A stretch of 12,339 bases of DNA from Prolixibacteraceae bacterium (GTDB taxonomy: Bacteria > Bacteroidota > Bacteroidia > Bacteroidales > Prolixibacteraceae), in assembly GCA_003537645.1 (NCBI GenBank), contig DPRM01000148.1:8593-20931 (forward strand), written 5' to 3'. Position 1 is the stretch's first letter; each line of letters begins with the position of its first letter. The position numbers and the translations under genes are program-made. Under the pieces are notes generated by a model, which was not told where the DNA came from, ran no database searches, and saw only the letters and a program-made list of their open reading frames with translations. Of the stretch, positions 6,089 to 12,339 are shown piece after piece.

Positions 6089-7324
6089 TTAATCCTGGCT
6101 TCTATTATCCTGGGCTTTTTTCACCAAAGGTTTGTTTTGGTGAGTCTTATTTCTGTGTTGAACATTCTCTTTCTGTGTATTTCCTTGTGGTCGTTTTTCT
6201 TCGACACTACTAGCATTTACCTGTCCTCCCTTCGTCCGGGTTCCGTTTGGTTTCCGGTTGCGGTTGTTCCGTTTTTTCCCATGCTCAGGTTTATTAAAGA
6301 ATTTCTGATCCAGCTCGCCAACATTCATCATATTTTCTTTCTTGGCTTCAGGTTCATTATAGCCTTCAAACGAAGGTTTTTGCCCGCGTTTGTTCATGTT
6401 CAGGAATTTTTTAACATCTTCCAGATCAAGCACAAATACACGTCCTCCGTCGGATTGAGCGTAGCTGTACCAAACTTTTTTCTGAAGAATATCAGTCTTG
6501 AAATGACGCGCAAGTCCTTTATCAGTATCAATTGCCAACAATTCATTCGGGAAATCTTCCAGCGCTTCCAGGTAATGGTCGAGTTCGTAGGTCAGGCAAC
6601 ATTTGAGCTTTCCGCAGCGGCCTGCCATTTTTTCGGCATTGGGCGACAAGCCTTGTTTAATGGCGGCATCAGATGTAACGCTTGTAAAATCGGTTCGCCA
6701 GGTTGAACAGCACAAAGCGCGTCCGCAAGAGCCTATTCCGCCAATACGTCCGGCTTCCTGACGAACACCAATCTGCTTCATCTCAATTTTTATGCTGAAT
6801 TCGCGCGCGTATTGTTTGATCAGCTCACGAAAATCGACACGGTCGTCGGCAATGTAGAAGAAAATTGCCTTGTTGTTATCGCCCCGAAATTCAACGTCCC
6901 CGATCTTCATATCCAGATTCAGTTCGGCGGCAATTTGACGGGCACGAATCATTACTTTGTTTTCGCGGGCTTTGGCTTCTTCCCATTTAATTACATCGGC
7001 CGGAGTGGCTTTCCTGTAAATTTTTTGCCATTCGTAGCGTTCCGGCTTTTTAACTTTTCGTTTAAACTGAAGTTCGGCCAGCTTGCCGGTAAGCGAAACC
7101 GCTCCAACGTCGTGCCCCGGAGAACACGACACAACTACCAGTTCGTCGCGTTTTAACTGAATTCCGTCTTCATTCCTGAAAAACTCTTTCCGTGTTCCCT
7201 TGAAACGTATTTCAACTATATTCGATTCGTTGGTAGTGTCAGGTATATCGTTGAGCCAGTCGTACGTGCCAAGCATGGCTGGACGGTCTAAATCTATATT
7301 TGTGTTGCATCCGCTGCATCCCAT
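6089..7324 (-). CDS. ricT: RicT-like PSP1-domain Fe-S protein
   Basis: 411-residue homologue of B. subtilis RicT (YaaT), subunit of a [4Fe-4S]-carrying complex that there modulates RNase Y and developmental phosphorylation. The PSP1 core spans about residues 35-300. The family cysteine pattern is intact: C200, C205, C206 in GSCGRALCC and C237, C242, C243 in GRCGKLKCC. A further CxxC pair sits at the extreme N-terminus (C3, C6 in MGCSGC). From about 345 to the end runs a basic, Asn/Lys/Gln-rich, probably disordered tail, which could contact RNA; this is inference. No ricA or ricF partner is visible in the window. It is convergent with the aminotransferase, shares its terminator, and is divergent from lnb. 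A TAatATTG box near 7350-7357 could be its promoter. The start ATG at 7324 is the natural one. Family assignment is firm; the cellular role in Bacteroidota is not established here. Confidence 0.9.
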   Translation of the reverse strand: MGCSGCNTNIDLDRPAMLGTYDWLNDIPDTTNESNIVEIRFKGTRKEFFRNEDGIQLKRDELVVVSCSPGHDVGAVSLTGKLAELQFKRKVKKPERYEWQKIYRKATPADVIKWEEAKARENKVMIRARQIAAELNLDMKIGDVEFRGDNNKAIFFYIADDRVDFRELIKQYAREFSIKIEMKQIGVRQEAGRIGGIGSCGRALCCSTWRTDFTSVTSDAAIKQGLSPNAEKMAGRCGKLKCCLTYELDHYLEALEDFPNELLAIDTDKGLARHFKTDILQKKVWYSYAQSDGGRVFVLDLEDVKKFLNMNKRGQKPSFEGYNEPEAKKENMMNVGELDQKFFNKPEHGKKRNNRNRKPNGTRTKGGQVNASSVEEKRPQGNTQKENVQHRNKTHQNKPLVKKAQDNRSQD

Positions 7325-7512
7325 ATCTCTCTTTTTTAAAACAAAGCGACAATATTATCAATTTTTGGGCAGACTTGCTATTTTAATTCGATCTAAATAA
7401 CGAATAACGGATAAACCAATCTTTTATAGGAAAGCGGCGATTTATCCAAAATCCATTTGATCTGTTCTTCTGAATAAGTACAAAACCTATATCTTTAGAA
7501 CCAAAATCTTTG

Positions 7513-8673
7513 ATGATGAACATGCGCCAATTACTCCTGATATTAATTTCTATTCTTGGTTTTCAAGCACAAATACATGCCCAGACTTTAAGCCCCGATG
7601 CAAACATCAGCATTTTGACCTGTAATCCGGGTACTGAAGTTTATTCGATGTACGGGCACACAGCCATTCGTGTGAGTGATCCGGCAACCGGGCTTGATGC
7701 TGTATTTAATTACGGAGTTTTTAGTTTCGAAGCACCCAATTTTCTGTATCGCTTTGCAAAAGGACAAACAGATTATCTGATGGTTGGTCAGAAATTTAGC
7801 AGTTTTTTGCCTGAATATGAAAAAGATAAACGAAGTGTTTACGAACAGGTTCTCAATCTGTCTCCGGAAGGGAAAATCAGATTATTTGAGGCTCTGCTTG
7901 AAAATGCCAGACCAGAAAACCGCGAATACCGCTACAATTTTTTCATGGATAATTGCGCAACCCGTGTGCGTGATATGATTGAACGAAATGCCGCAGGAAC
8001 CATTCGTTTCAATGACGATCGCCCAACAAAAACATACCGCGACCTGATCAAGGAATTCCATCATTCGTTTCGCTGGATTGATTTGGGCATCGACTTGCTG
8101 GTGGGCAAAAAGGCCGATGAGCCGGTTTCGGCCTCCGGACAAATGTTTTTGCCCGAGTATCTTCAAAATCAGTTTGTCGGCGCAGAAATTACAATTGATG
8201 GCAAGACACAACCTTTGGTACTTGAAACCCGCACGCTTGTTGAATATCCGAATACTAAACTTAACAGCAATTTGCCCTGGCCGGCAATTGTTTTCGGATT
8301 GTTATTTTTGCTGGTTGCAGGAATTTCAATTCGGGATTACTTTAGAAAAAAGAATAGCGACTGGTTAGATTACTGGCTATTTGGCCTCACTGGATTTGCC
8401 GGGCTGATCATTGGCTGGTTTACACTGTATTCCGAACATCCGGCAATGAGCCCCAACTACAATTTGTTATGGGCTTTCCCGCTTAATTTGTTTTTCGCTT
8501 TTGTATGGAGATTTAAGAAATGGAGAACCAAAACTAAGCTGTATTTCTGGTTGATTGGTGCACTTTTACTAATCTCATTTGTGGCAGGACAGCAATTAAA
8601 TCCTGCGGTTTACTTCATCATTCTGACTTTGCTGGTAAGGGTTGGGGTGAATTTGGCCCCGGAAAGGAAGTAA
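7513..8673 (+). CDS. lnb: Lnb-like lipoprotein N-acyltransferase (DUF4105)
   Basis: Likely inner-membrane enzyme that N-acylates lipoproteins, the role shown for Lnb in Bacteroides, which lack Lnt. The 386 residues comprise a signal peptide (hydrophobic 7-18, cleavage probably near HAQ 22-24), a periplasmic DUF4105/Lnb_N domain (about 28-240) and five predicted membrane helices (about 257-273, 287-305, 318-334, 344-360, 364-380), the expected architecture. Conserved candidate catalytic residues are H49 in YSMYGHTAIRV and C148 in MDNCATRVRD, a Cys/His pair resembling NlpC/P60-like fold enzymes. The start is uncertain: TTG 7510, ATG 7513, ATG 7516 and ATG 7522 are all in frame and close together; I chose the first ATG. 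mutS follows after 55 bases on the same strand, so partial read-through is possible. Other DUF4105 proteins have unknown roles, so the function rests on family membership and the matching helix count. Confidence 0.82.
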   Translation: MMNMRQLLLILISILGFQAQIHAQTLSPDANISILTCNPGTEVYSMYGHTAIRVSDPATGLDAVFNYGVFSFEAPNFLYRFAKGQTDYLMVGQKFSSFLPEYEKDKRSVYEQVLNLSPEGKIRLFEALLENARPENREYRYNFFMDNCATRVRDMIERNAAGTIRFNDDRPTKTYRDLIKEFHHSFRWIDLGIDLLVGKKADEPVSASGQMFLPEYLQNQFVGAEITIDGKTQPLVLETRTLVEYPNTKLNSNLPWPAIVFGLLFLLVAGISIRDYFRKKNSDWLDYWLFGLTGFAGLIIGWFTLYSEHPAMSPNYNLLWAFPLNLFFAFVWRFKKWRTKTKLYFWLIGALLLISFVAGQQLNPAVYFIILTLLVRVGVNLAPERK

Positions 8674-8697
8674 GCTTTTATTCCAGTCTTTAAAACT

Positions 8698-8705
8698 TAT
8701 CTTTG
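8698..8705 (+). promoter_or_regulatory. Probable mutS promoter, -7 box
   Basis: TATCTTTG matches TAnnTTTG within the 55-base gap between lnb and mutS, 23 bases before the TTG start. The -33 region has only a TTTTA stretch. If real, mutS has its own promoter in addition to any read-through from lnb. Confidence 0.5.
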
Positions 8706-8728
8706 TGTTTCTTTAAAAATTCAGAACA

Positions 8729-11362
8729 TTGAGCACTACTTCCAAATATGCCGAAACTCCTTTGATGAAGCAGTACAATGCTGTCAAAGCGAAGCATCCT
8801 GATGCCATTTTGTTGTTCAGGGTAGGCGATTTTTACGAAACTTTTGGCGAGGATGCCATCCGGGCCTCCGGAATTCTGGGTATCACGCTTACCCGTCGCG
8901 CCAACGGGTCGGCCAGCTTTGTTGAGCTTGCAGGTTTTCCATATCATGCGCTGGATACTTATCTGCCAAAACTGGTTCGTGCCGGTGCGCGCGTAGCTAT
9001 CTGCGAGCAATTGGAAGATCCGAAAATGACCAAAAACATTGTCAAACGTGGCATTACCGAGTTGGTAACTCCCGGAGTATCCTACAACGACAATATTCTG
9101 GAGCACCGCGAAAACAACTTTCTGGCATCGGTTCATTTTGACAAAAAAATGGCTGGAATCGCTTTTCTCGATATTTCAACCGGCGAATTTTTAACCGCCG
9201 AAGGCTCGTTCGAATACATTGATAAACTTCTTAGTTCGTTCCAGCCCAAGGAAGTGTTGTTTCAAAAAGGAAAAGGAGCCGATTTTACGGCCTTGTTCGG
9301 AGGTAAATATTACACCTTTTCGCAGGACGACTGGGTTTATACTGAAGATGCTTCGAACGACCGGCTGATGCGCCATTTCGAAACCAAATCGCTGAAAGGG
9401 TTTGGGGTGCACGAACTGAATTACGGCATCATCGCTTCCGGAGCTATATTGCATTATCTGGATTTAACACAACACCACCAGACCAAACACATCGTCAACC
9501 TCTCACGCATCGAAGAAGATAAATACGTTTGGCTCGACCGGTTTACCATCCGTAACCTCGAATTGTTTAATTCGATTAACGAAGGGGCAAAAACGCTGGT
9601 TCAGGTGATCGACAAAACCATTTCGCCGATGGGCGCCCGTTTGCTTAAACGCTGGATTGCACTTCCCCTGAAAGAAATTTCGGCCATTAACAATCGGCTG
9701 AATGTGGTAGAATACCTGCAGAAAGACGAAAGCCTGAAGGAAAACCTGGAAGAGCATATCCGTCAGGTGGGCGATCTTGAACGTATTATATCGAAGGTGG
9801 CTGTTATCCGCATCAATCCGCGCGAAGTAGTGCAGTTGAAACATGCGCTTCATGCGATTGCACCCATTAAAGAAATTTGCAGCCAAACCGACAGCCCGAA
9901 TCTGAGGCGTTTTGCCGAGCAGCTCAATCCATGCGAATCAATCAGAATGCGCATCGAAAAGGAAATTCATCCCGATCCGCCAACCTTGGTAAACAAGGGG
10001 CATGTAATTGCTGCCGGCGTTTCTCCTGAACTGGATGAGTTGCGCGAGCTTGCTTTCTCCGGAAAAGATTATTTGGCGCGGATGCAGGAACGCGAATCGG
10101 AACGTACCGGAATTACGAGTTTGAAAATCGCCTTCAACAATGTGTTTGGCTATTACATCGAAGTCCGAAACACGCACAAGGATAAAGTTCCGCCTGAATG
10201 GATCCGTAAGCAAACACTGGTTGGAGCAGAGCGCTACATTACGGAAGAACTCAAAGAATACGAATCGAAAATTCTGGGTGCCGAAGAAAAAATCCTGGCC
10301 ATTGAAGTCCGCCTGTTCAACGAACTGGTGGTTGCACTGGCCGAATACATTCAGGCGATTCAGCTGAATGCAGCCATTATCGGGCAACTCGATTGTTTGC
10401 TGTCGTTTGCCACAACAGCCATCGAATACAAATATTTCAGACCCGAGATCAACGATTCGAAAGACATCATCATCAAAGGAGGCCGCCATCCGGTGATAGA
10501 ACATCAGTTGCCTTTGGGCGAGTCGTATATTTCGAACGATGTGACCCTAAATCAGGACGACCAACAGGTGATCATTATTACCGGACCCAATATGGCAGGT
10601 AAGTCGGCATTGCTGCGGCAAACTGCGCTGATTGTACTGATGGCGCAGGTTGGCAGTTTTGTTCCTGCTGAAGCAGCACAAATCGGCTTTGTCGATAAGA
10701 TTTTTACAAGGGTTGGCGCTTCCGACAATATTTCACTGGGCGAATCAACCTTCATGGTCGAGATGAACGAAGCCGCCAGTATCCTGAACAACATTTCGGA
10801 CCGAAGCCTGATTTTGCTTGATGAACTGGGTCGCGGAACTTCAACTTACGACGGTATTTCTATCGCCTGGTCGATTGTGGAATACATTCACGAACATCCG
10901 AAGTCGAAAGCAAAAACCATGTTTGCCACCCATTACCACGAACTGAACGAGATGGAAAAATCGTTCAGTCGCGTTAAGAACTTCAATGTGACTGTGAAAG
11001 AAGTGGGCAATAAGGTAATTTTCCTCCGAAAACTGGTTCCCGGCGGAAGCAACCACAGTTTCGGGATTCACGTTGCACGAATGGCCGGAATGCCGCCTTC
11101 GGTGGTTCGCCGGGCCGACGAAATACTGCTTCAGCTCGAAGATACGCACCGAAAGGAAGGATTATCGAAGCCTTTGGAAGGTATGGCAGAGAAAAGAGAA
11201 GGATATCAGCTCAGCATTTTTCAGCTCGACGATCCGGTACTGAAACAAATTCGCGACGAGATCAAGAATCTGGATATCAACGATCTTACACCACTTGAAG
11301 CCCTAAATAAGCTCAACGATATTAAGAAGATTACCGGTCTGGATAAGCCCTTCAGAAAATAA
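8729..11362 (+). CDS. mutS: DNA mismatch repair protein MutS
   Basis: Full-length MutS (877 residues) that recognises mismatches and small loops and recruits MutL. Domain I carries the mismatch-wedging motif F35-Y36-E37 in RVGDFYETFGEDA. The connector, lever and clamp domains follow, including the FGYYIEV stretch of the core. The ATPase has Walker A GPNMAGKSA (619-627), signature DNISLGESTF, Walker B LLDELGRGTS (D698, E699) and the ATHYHEL H-loop. QLSIF at 827-831 fits a beta-clamp binding motif near the C-terminus, and the last 40 or so residues resemble the helix-loop-helix tetramerisation tail. The start is TTG at 8729: an in-frame TAA at 8714 and the absence of any ATG before residue 13 (which would cut conserved ETPLMKQY) leave it as the only sensible start. 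The window also holds a second, unrelated-length MutS family member at 1818. Downstream lies a tRNA operon with its own promoter. Confidence 0.98.
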   Translation: MSTTSKYAETPLMKQYNAVKAKHPDAILLFRVGDFYETFGEDAIRASGILGITLTRRANGSASFVELAGFPYHALDTYLPKLVRAGARVAICEQLEDPKMTKNIVKRGITELVTPGVSYNDNILEHRENNFLASVHFDKKMAGIAFLDISTGEFLTAEGSFEYIDKLLSSFQPKEVLFQKGKGADFTALFGGKYYTFSQDDWVYTEDASNDRLMRHFETKSLKGFGVHELNYGIIASGAILHYLDLTQHHQTKHIVNLSRIEEDKYVWLDRFTIRNLELFNSINEGAKTLVQVIDKTISPMGARLLKRWIALPLKEISAINNRLNVVEYLQKDESLKENLEEHIRQVGDLERIISKVAVIRINPREVVQLKHALHAIAPIKEICSQTDSPNLRRFAEQLNPCESIRMRIEKEIHPDPPTLVNKGHVIAAGVSPELDELRELAFSGKDYLARMQERESERTGITSLKIAFNNVFGYYIEVRNTHKDKVPPEWIRKQTLVGAERYITEELKEYESKILGAEEKILAIEVRLFNELVVALAEYIQAIQLNAAIIGQLDCLLSFATTAIEYKYFRPEINDSKDIIIKGGRHPVIEHQLPLGESYISNDVTLNQDDQQVIIITGPNMAGKSALLRQTALIVLMAQVGSFVPAEAAQIGFVDKIFTRVGASDNISLGESTFMVEMNEAASILNNISDRSLILLDELGRGTSTYDGISIAWSIVEYIHEHPKSKAKTMFATHYHELNEMEKSFSRVKNFNVTVKEVGNKVIFLRKLVPGGSNHSFGIHVARMAGMPPSVVRRADEILLQLEDTHRKEGLSKPLEGMAEKREGYQLSIFQLDDPVLKQIRDEIKNLDINDLTPLEALNKLNDIKKITGLDKPFRK

Positions 11363-11394
11363 TACATCAAAAACGGCTAAAGTTTTAATCCTTT

Positions 11395-11425
11395 TTTGGA
11401 GAAAGAAAAAATAGGTATATATTTG
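11395..11425 (+). promoter_or_regulatory. Promoter of the tRNA operon (Bacteroidota -33/-7 type)
   Basis: TTTG (11395-11398) and TATATTTG (11418-11425) are separated by 19 bases, an essentially perfect match to the Bacteroidota primary-sigma consensus TTTG-N19-TAnnTTTG. The first tRNA begins 50 bases after the -7 box, leaving a short leader. Confidence 0.85.
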
Positions 11426-11475
11426 CATCGCTGTTTTAGAAAGCACTAAACAGTACGTTCAAACCAGAAAATATT

Positions 11476-11548
<73 letters not shown>

Positions 11549-11560
11549 CTTTTTAAGGAG

Positions 11561-11643
11561 GCCCGGATGGTGGAATCGGTAGACACGCAGGACTTAAAAT
11601 CCTGTGGCCATTGGCTGTGCGGGTTCAAGTCCCGCTCCGGGTA
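11561..11643 (+). tRNA. tRNA-Leu (anticodon TAA)
   Basis: 83 nt with the long variable arm of class II tRNAs. Acceptor GCCCGGA/TCCGGGT (first pair G-U), anticodon stem CAGGA/TCCTG with loop CTTAAAA (anticodon TAA), T-arm GCGGG-TTCAAGT-CCCGC, discriminator A. CCA is not encoded. Only 12 bases separate it from the preceding tRNA-Gly. Confidence 0.98.
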
Positions 11644-11674
11644 CTTTTAAAAAAATCTGGTTAATTACATTATT

Positions 11675-11747
<73 letters not shown>

Positions 11748-11752
11748 CAAAC

Positions 11753-11786
11753 AAAAAAGCACTTCAGGAAACTGAGGTGCTTTTTT
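11753..11786 (+). terminator. Rho-independent terminator of the tRNA operon
   Basis: A-run plus GCACTTCAG pairs with CTGAGGTGC plus T-run, one G-U pair, GAAA tetraloop (11768-11771), followed by TTTTTT. It begins 5 bases after the last tRNA. Confidence 0.93.
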
Positions 11787-11838
11787 AGTTTTAGGTGTGG
11801 AAGTTTTCGTGCATCATAAGATGCAAAGTTGGGCTGTC

Positions 11839-11880
11839 TGGATAATAGAATCGGTAGTTCGGTCCCGCTCCGATACTTTA
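11839..11880 (+). pseudogene. Degenerate tRNA-Leu fragment
   Basis: GGAT..T.GAATCGGTAG (11840-11857) matches the 5' part of the nearby tRNA-Leu(TAA) through the D-arm, and TTC..TCCCGCTCCG.TACTTT (11858-11879) matches its T-arm, acceptor and the bases just after it. The anticodon arm, variable arm and 5' T-stem are missing, so it cannot fold as a tRNA. It lies past the terminator. It looks like the scar of a former tandem copy with a large internal deletion; chance is unlikely given two 10-base identical blocks in the right order. Confidence 0.65.
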
Positions 11881-11891
11881 AAAGTTTCTGT

Positions 11892-11925
11892 TCATCCCGA
11901 AGTTCAAGTTCGATCTTCGGGATGA
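11892..11925 (-). terminator. Hairpin downstream of the rubrerythrin gene, possible terminator
   Basis: TCATCCCGAAG (11892-11902) and CTTCGGGATGA (11915-11925) form a perfect 11-bp stem with a 12-base loop. In the rubrerythrin direction it is followed by ACAGAAACTTTT, a weak U-tract, about 70 bases past the stop. It may instead be a non-terminating structure. Confidence 0.45.
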
Positions 11926-11994
11926 GTAAGAAAATGTAAATTCGGTGAAACTGATATATACCTGAACTAAATGAATTTTTTCGGTGATTTCTGT

Positions 11995-12339
11995 CTAAAA
12001 ATTATCAGCCTCGATTTCGAAATAAGCTTGTGAATGTTCGCAAACCGGGCATTTCAATGGTGGTTTGGCCGATTCGTGCAGGAATCCGCAAACACGGCAT
12101 TTCCATACTACTTTTCCTTCGCGCTCAAATACTTTTCCTTCTTCAAGGTTCTTATACAATTTACGGTAGCGCTCTTCGTGTGCTTTTTCAATTTTGGCAA
12201 TCGATTTGAAAAGTACAGCGACTTTCTTAAATCCTTCCTCCTCGGCAATACGGGCAAATTCCGGATACAATTCAGTCCATTCTTCTTGTTCACCGTCAGC
12301 AGCAGCTTTCAGGTTTTCGAGGGTAGTTCCGATCTTTCC
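11995..12339 (-). CDS. Rubrerythrin, C-terminal part (runs off right edge)
   Basis: Cytoplasmic non-haem iron peroxidase that reduces hydrogen peroxide in anaerobes and microaerophiles. The frame is open from the right edge to TAG at 11995, giving 114 residues. It begins GKIGTTLENLKAAADGE, a typical internal rubrerythrin segment, so the true start and the first half of the ferritin-like four-helix domain lie beyond the window. Within the visible half, E/H ligands of the di-iron site are seen in EEEW..LYPEFARIAEEEGF and KIEKAHEERY (ExxH pattern). The rubredoxin-like C-terminal domain has its four cysteines as CRVCG and CPVC, spaced as expected. TTG at 12270 is internal and should not be taken as a start. 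The family suggests an organism coping with oxygen exposure while living largely without it. Confidence 0.95.
   Translation of the reverse strand, partial: GKIGTTLENLKAAADGEQEEWTELYPEFARIAEEEGFKKVAVLFKSIAKIEKAHEERYRKLYKNLEEGKVFEREGKVVWKCRVCGFLHESAKPPLKCPVCEHSQAYFEIEADNF

Noticed and set aside
6137..7156. Plus-strand open frames opposite ricT (6137-6706, 6812-7156)
   Set aside because: They lie antisense to a well-supported PSP1 protein and show no independent motif; their hydrophobic look comes from the complement of charged codons.
9503..10504. Minus-strand open frames opposite mutS
   Set aside because: They are shadows of the mutS coding sequence, with no family resemblance or promoter.
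11810..11825. Small hairpin TGCATC-ATAA-GATGCA as a regulatory element
   Set aside because: It is a perfect but short 6-bp stem in an intergenic stretch after a terminator, with no T-run and no second copy seen.
11995..12270. A small 91-residue rubredoxin-like gene starting at 12270
   Set aside because: The apparent start is an internal TTG; the frame continues upstream with typical rubrerythrin sequence to the window edge.

Overview
The window looks like ordinary chromosomal DNA from a member of the Bacteroidota, probably a Bacteroidales/Marinilabiliales-type anaerobe or facultative anaerobe; I cannot name a genus. The grounds are: -7 promoter elements of the Bacteroidota form TAnnTTTG before several genes, one with a TTTG box 19 bases upstream; start codons without clear Shine-Dalgarno sequences; an Lnb-type (DUF4105) lipoprotein acyltransferase; a RicT/PSP1 protein with a long basic tail; and the general character of the proteins. 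Most genes are housekeeping.

Layout from left to right. (1) 1-1592, minus: the 5' part of valS (valyl-tRNA synthetase), running off the left edge. The frame is open throughout but holds a 429-bp (exactly 143-codon) insertion at 541-969, bounded by G/C-run inverted repeats and encoding a complete DUF559 (Vsr/REase-like) nuclease domain inside the aminoacyl-tRNA editing domain. This is the main finding. (2) 1818-3140, plus: an AT-rich, short MutS-related ATPase without the mismatch-recognition domain, divergent from valS. (3) 3315-4427, minus: alanine dehydrogenase (ald), with a terminator hairpin at its 3' end. (4) 4687-5913, plus: a class I/II PLP aminotransferase, followed by a bidirectional terminator shared with (5) 6089-7324, minus: RicT-like [Fe-S] PSP1 protein. 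(6) 7513-8673, plus: Lnb-like acyltransferase. (7) 8729-11362, plus: full-length mutS with a TTG start and its own probable promoter. (8) 11395-11786: a tRNA operon, Gly(GCC)-Leu(UAA)-Gly(GCC), with a near-consensus promoter and a strong terminator, followed by what looks like a decayed tRNA-Leu fragment. (9) 11995-12339, minus: the C-terminal part of rubrerythrin, running off the right edge.

Functional links are loose: translation (valS, tRNAs), alanine/amino-group metabolism (ald and the aminotransferase, divergently placed), DNA repair (mutS and a second MutS-like ATPase), envelope lipoprotein maturation (lnb), and oxidative-stress defence (rubrerythrin). No multi-gene defence or biosynthetic cluster is visible. 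The one unusual element is the nuclease-coding insertion held in frame inside an essential gene; it behaves like a selfish element tolerated at protein level. No gap between genes exceeds 300 bases; the longer ones (1593-1817, 4428-4686, 11748-11994) hold the promoters, terminators and remnant listed below.
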